Shown here in pieces: positions 5,062-5,074 of a stretch of 5,074 nt of DNA. The position numbers and the translations under genes are program-made. The notes below the pieces were generated by a model, which made no database searches, had not been told where the DNA came from, and saw only the letters and a program-made list of their open reading frames with translations. The stretch is taken from contig JADFYT010000185.1 of NCBI GenBank assembly GCA_015232935.1, positions 1 to 5,074 of the forward strand. Direction: 5' to 3'. Position 1 is the first letter of the stretch. Every line of letters starts with the position of its first letter. The stretch is from Desulfamplus sp. GTDB taxonomy: Bacteria > Desulfobacterota > Desulfobacteria > Desulfobacterales > Desulfobacteraceae.

Positions 5062-5074
5062 GTTGCTTTTAAAA

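Overview
The window carries three genes on the plus strand after a 411-base non-coding lead. No RNA gene, CRISPR array, transposase or integrase is visible. The best guess for the host is a sulfate-reducing Desulfobacterota, Desulfobacterales-like. This is inferred mainly from the style of the third gene, a soluble NarL/DegS-type histidine kinase whose stretches around the phospho-His and the 'LDDLGILATISW' segment resemble the large kinase families of those bacteria, and from moderate GC with AT-rich spacers. The assignment comes from memory and was not searched.

Layout. Positions 1-411 hold a nested inverted repeat (1-51), T and A tracts, and one good sigma70-like promoter (TTGACT-N18-TATTAT, 239-268). 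Gene 1 (412-2091, GTG start, 559 aa) encodes a four-cysteine zinc ribbon, a probable winged-helix region, and a 270-residue coiled coil built from 14-residue repeats that stay in one heptad phase. Gene 2 (2095-3873, 592 aa) begins two codons after the gene 1 stop, in the same reading frame. It encodes an unusual AAA+ protein: a non-Clp N-terminus, a P-loop-less segment resembling the N-terminal domain of Ycf46-type AAA proteins, and one intact ClpA/ClpB-type D1 ATPase ending where D2 would begin. After a 147-base gap, gene 3 (4021-5061, 346 aa) encodes a cytosolic HisKA_3/HATPase_c kinase without an obvious sensor domain.

Working model (inference). Genes 1 and 2 are tightly coupled and probably make partners: a zinc-ribbon/winged-helix protein with a long rigid coiled coil, and a D1-only Clp-like ring that keeps the pore-loop tyrosine. 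The coiled-coil protein could be an adaptor, scaffold or substrate of the ring. The kinase may belong to the same operon, with a response regulator likely further downstream, or may be an independent unit. I do not recognise this combination as a named system, and the substrate and biological role are unknown.

A theme shared by all three genes is a short in-frame run of about three tandem repeat units (7, 7 and 11 residues) placed in a linker or domain loop, suggesting a genome prone to small in-frame expansions.
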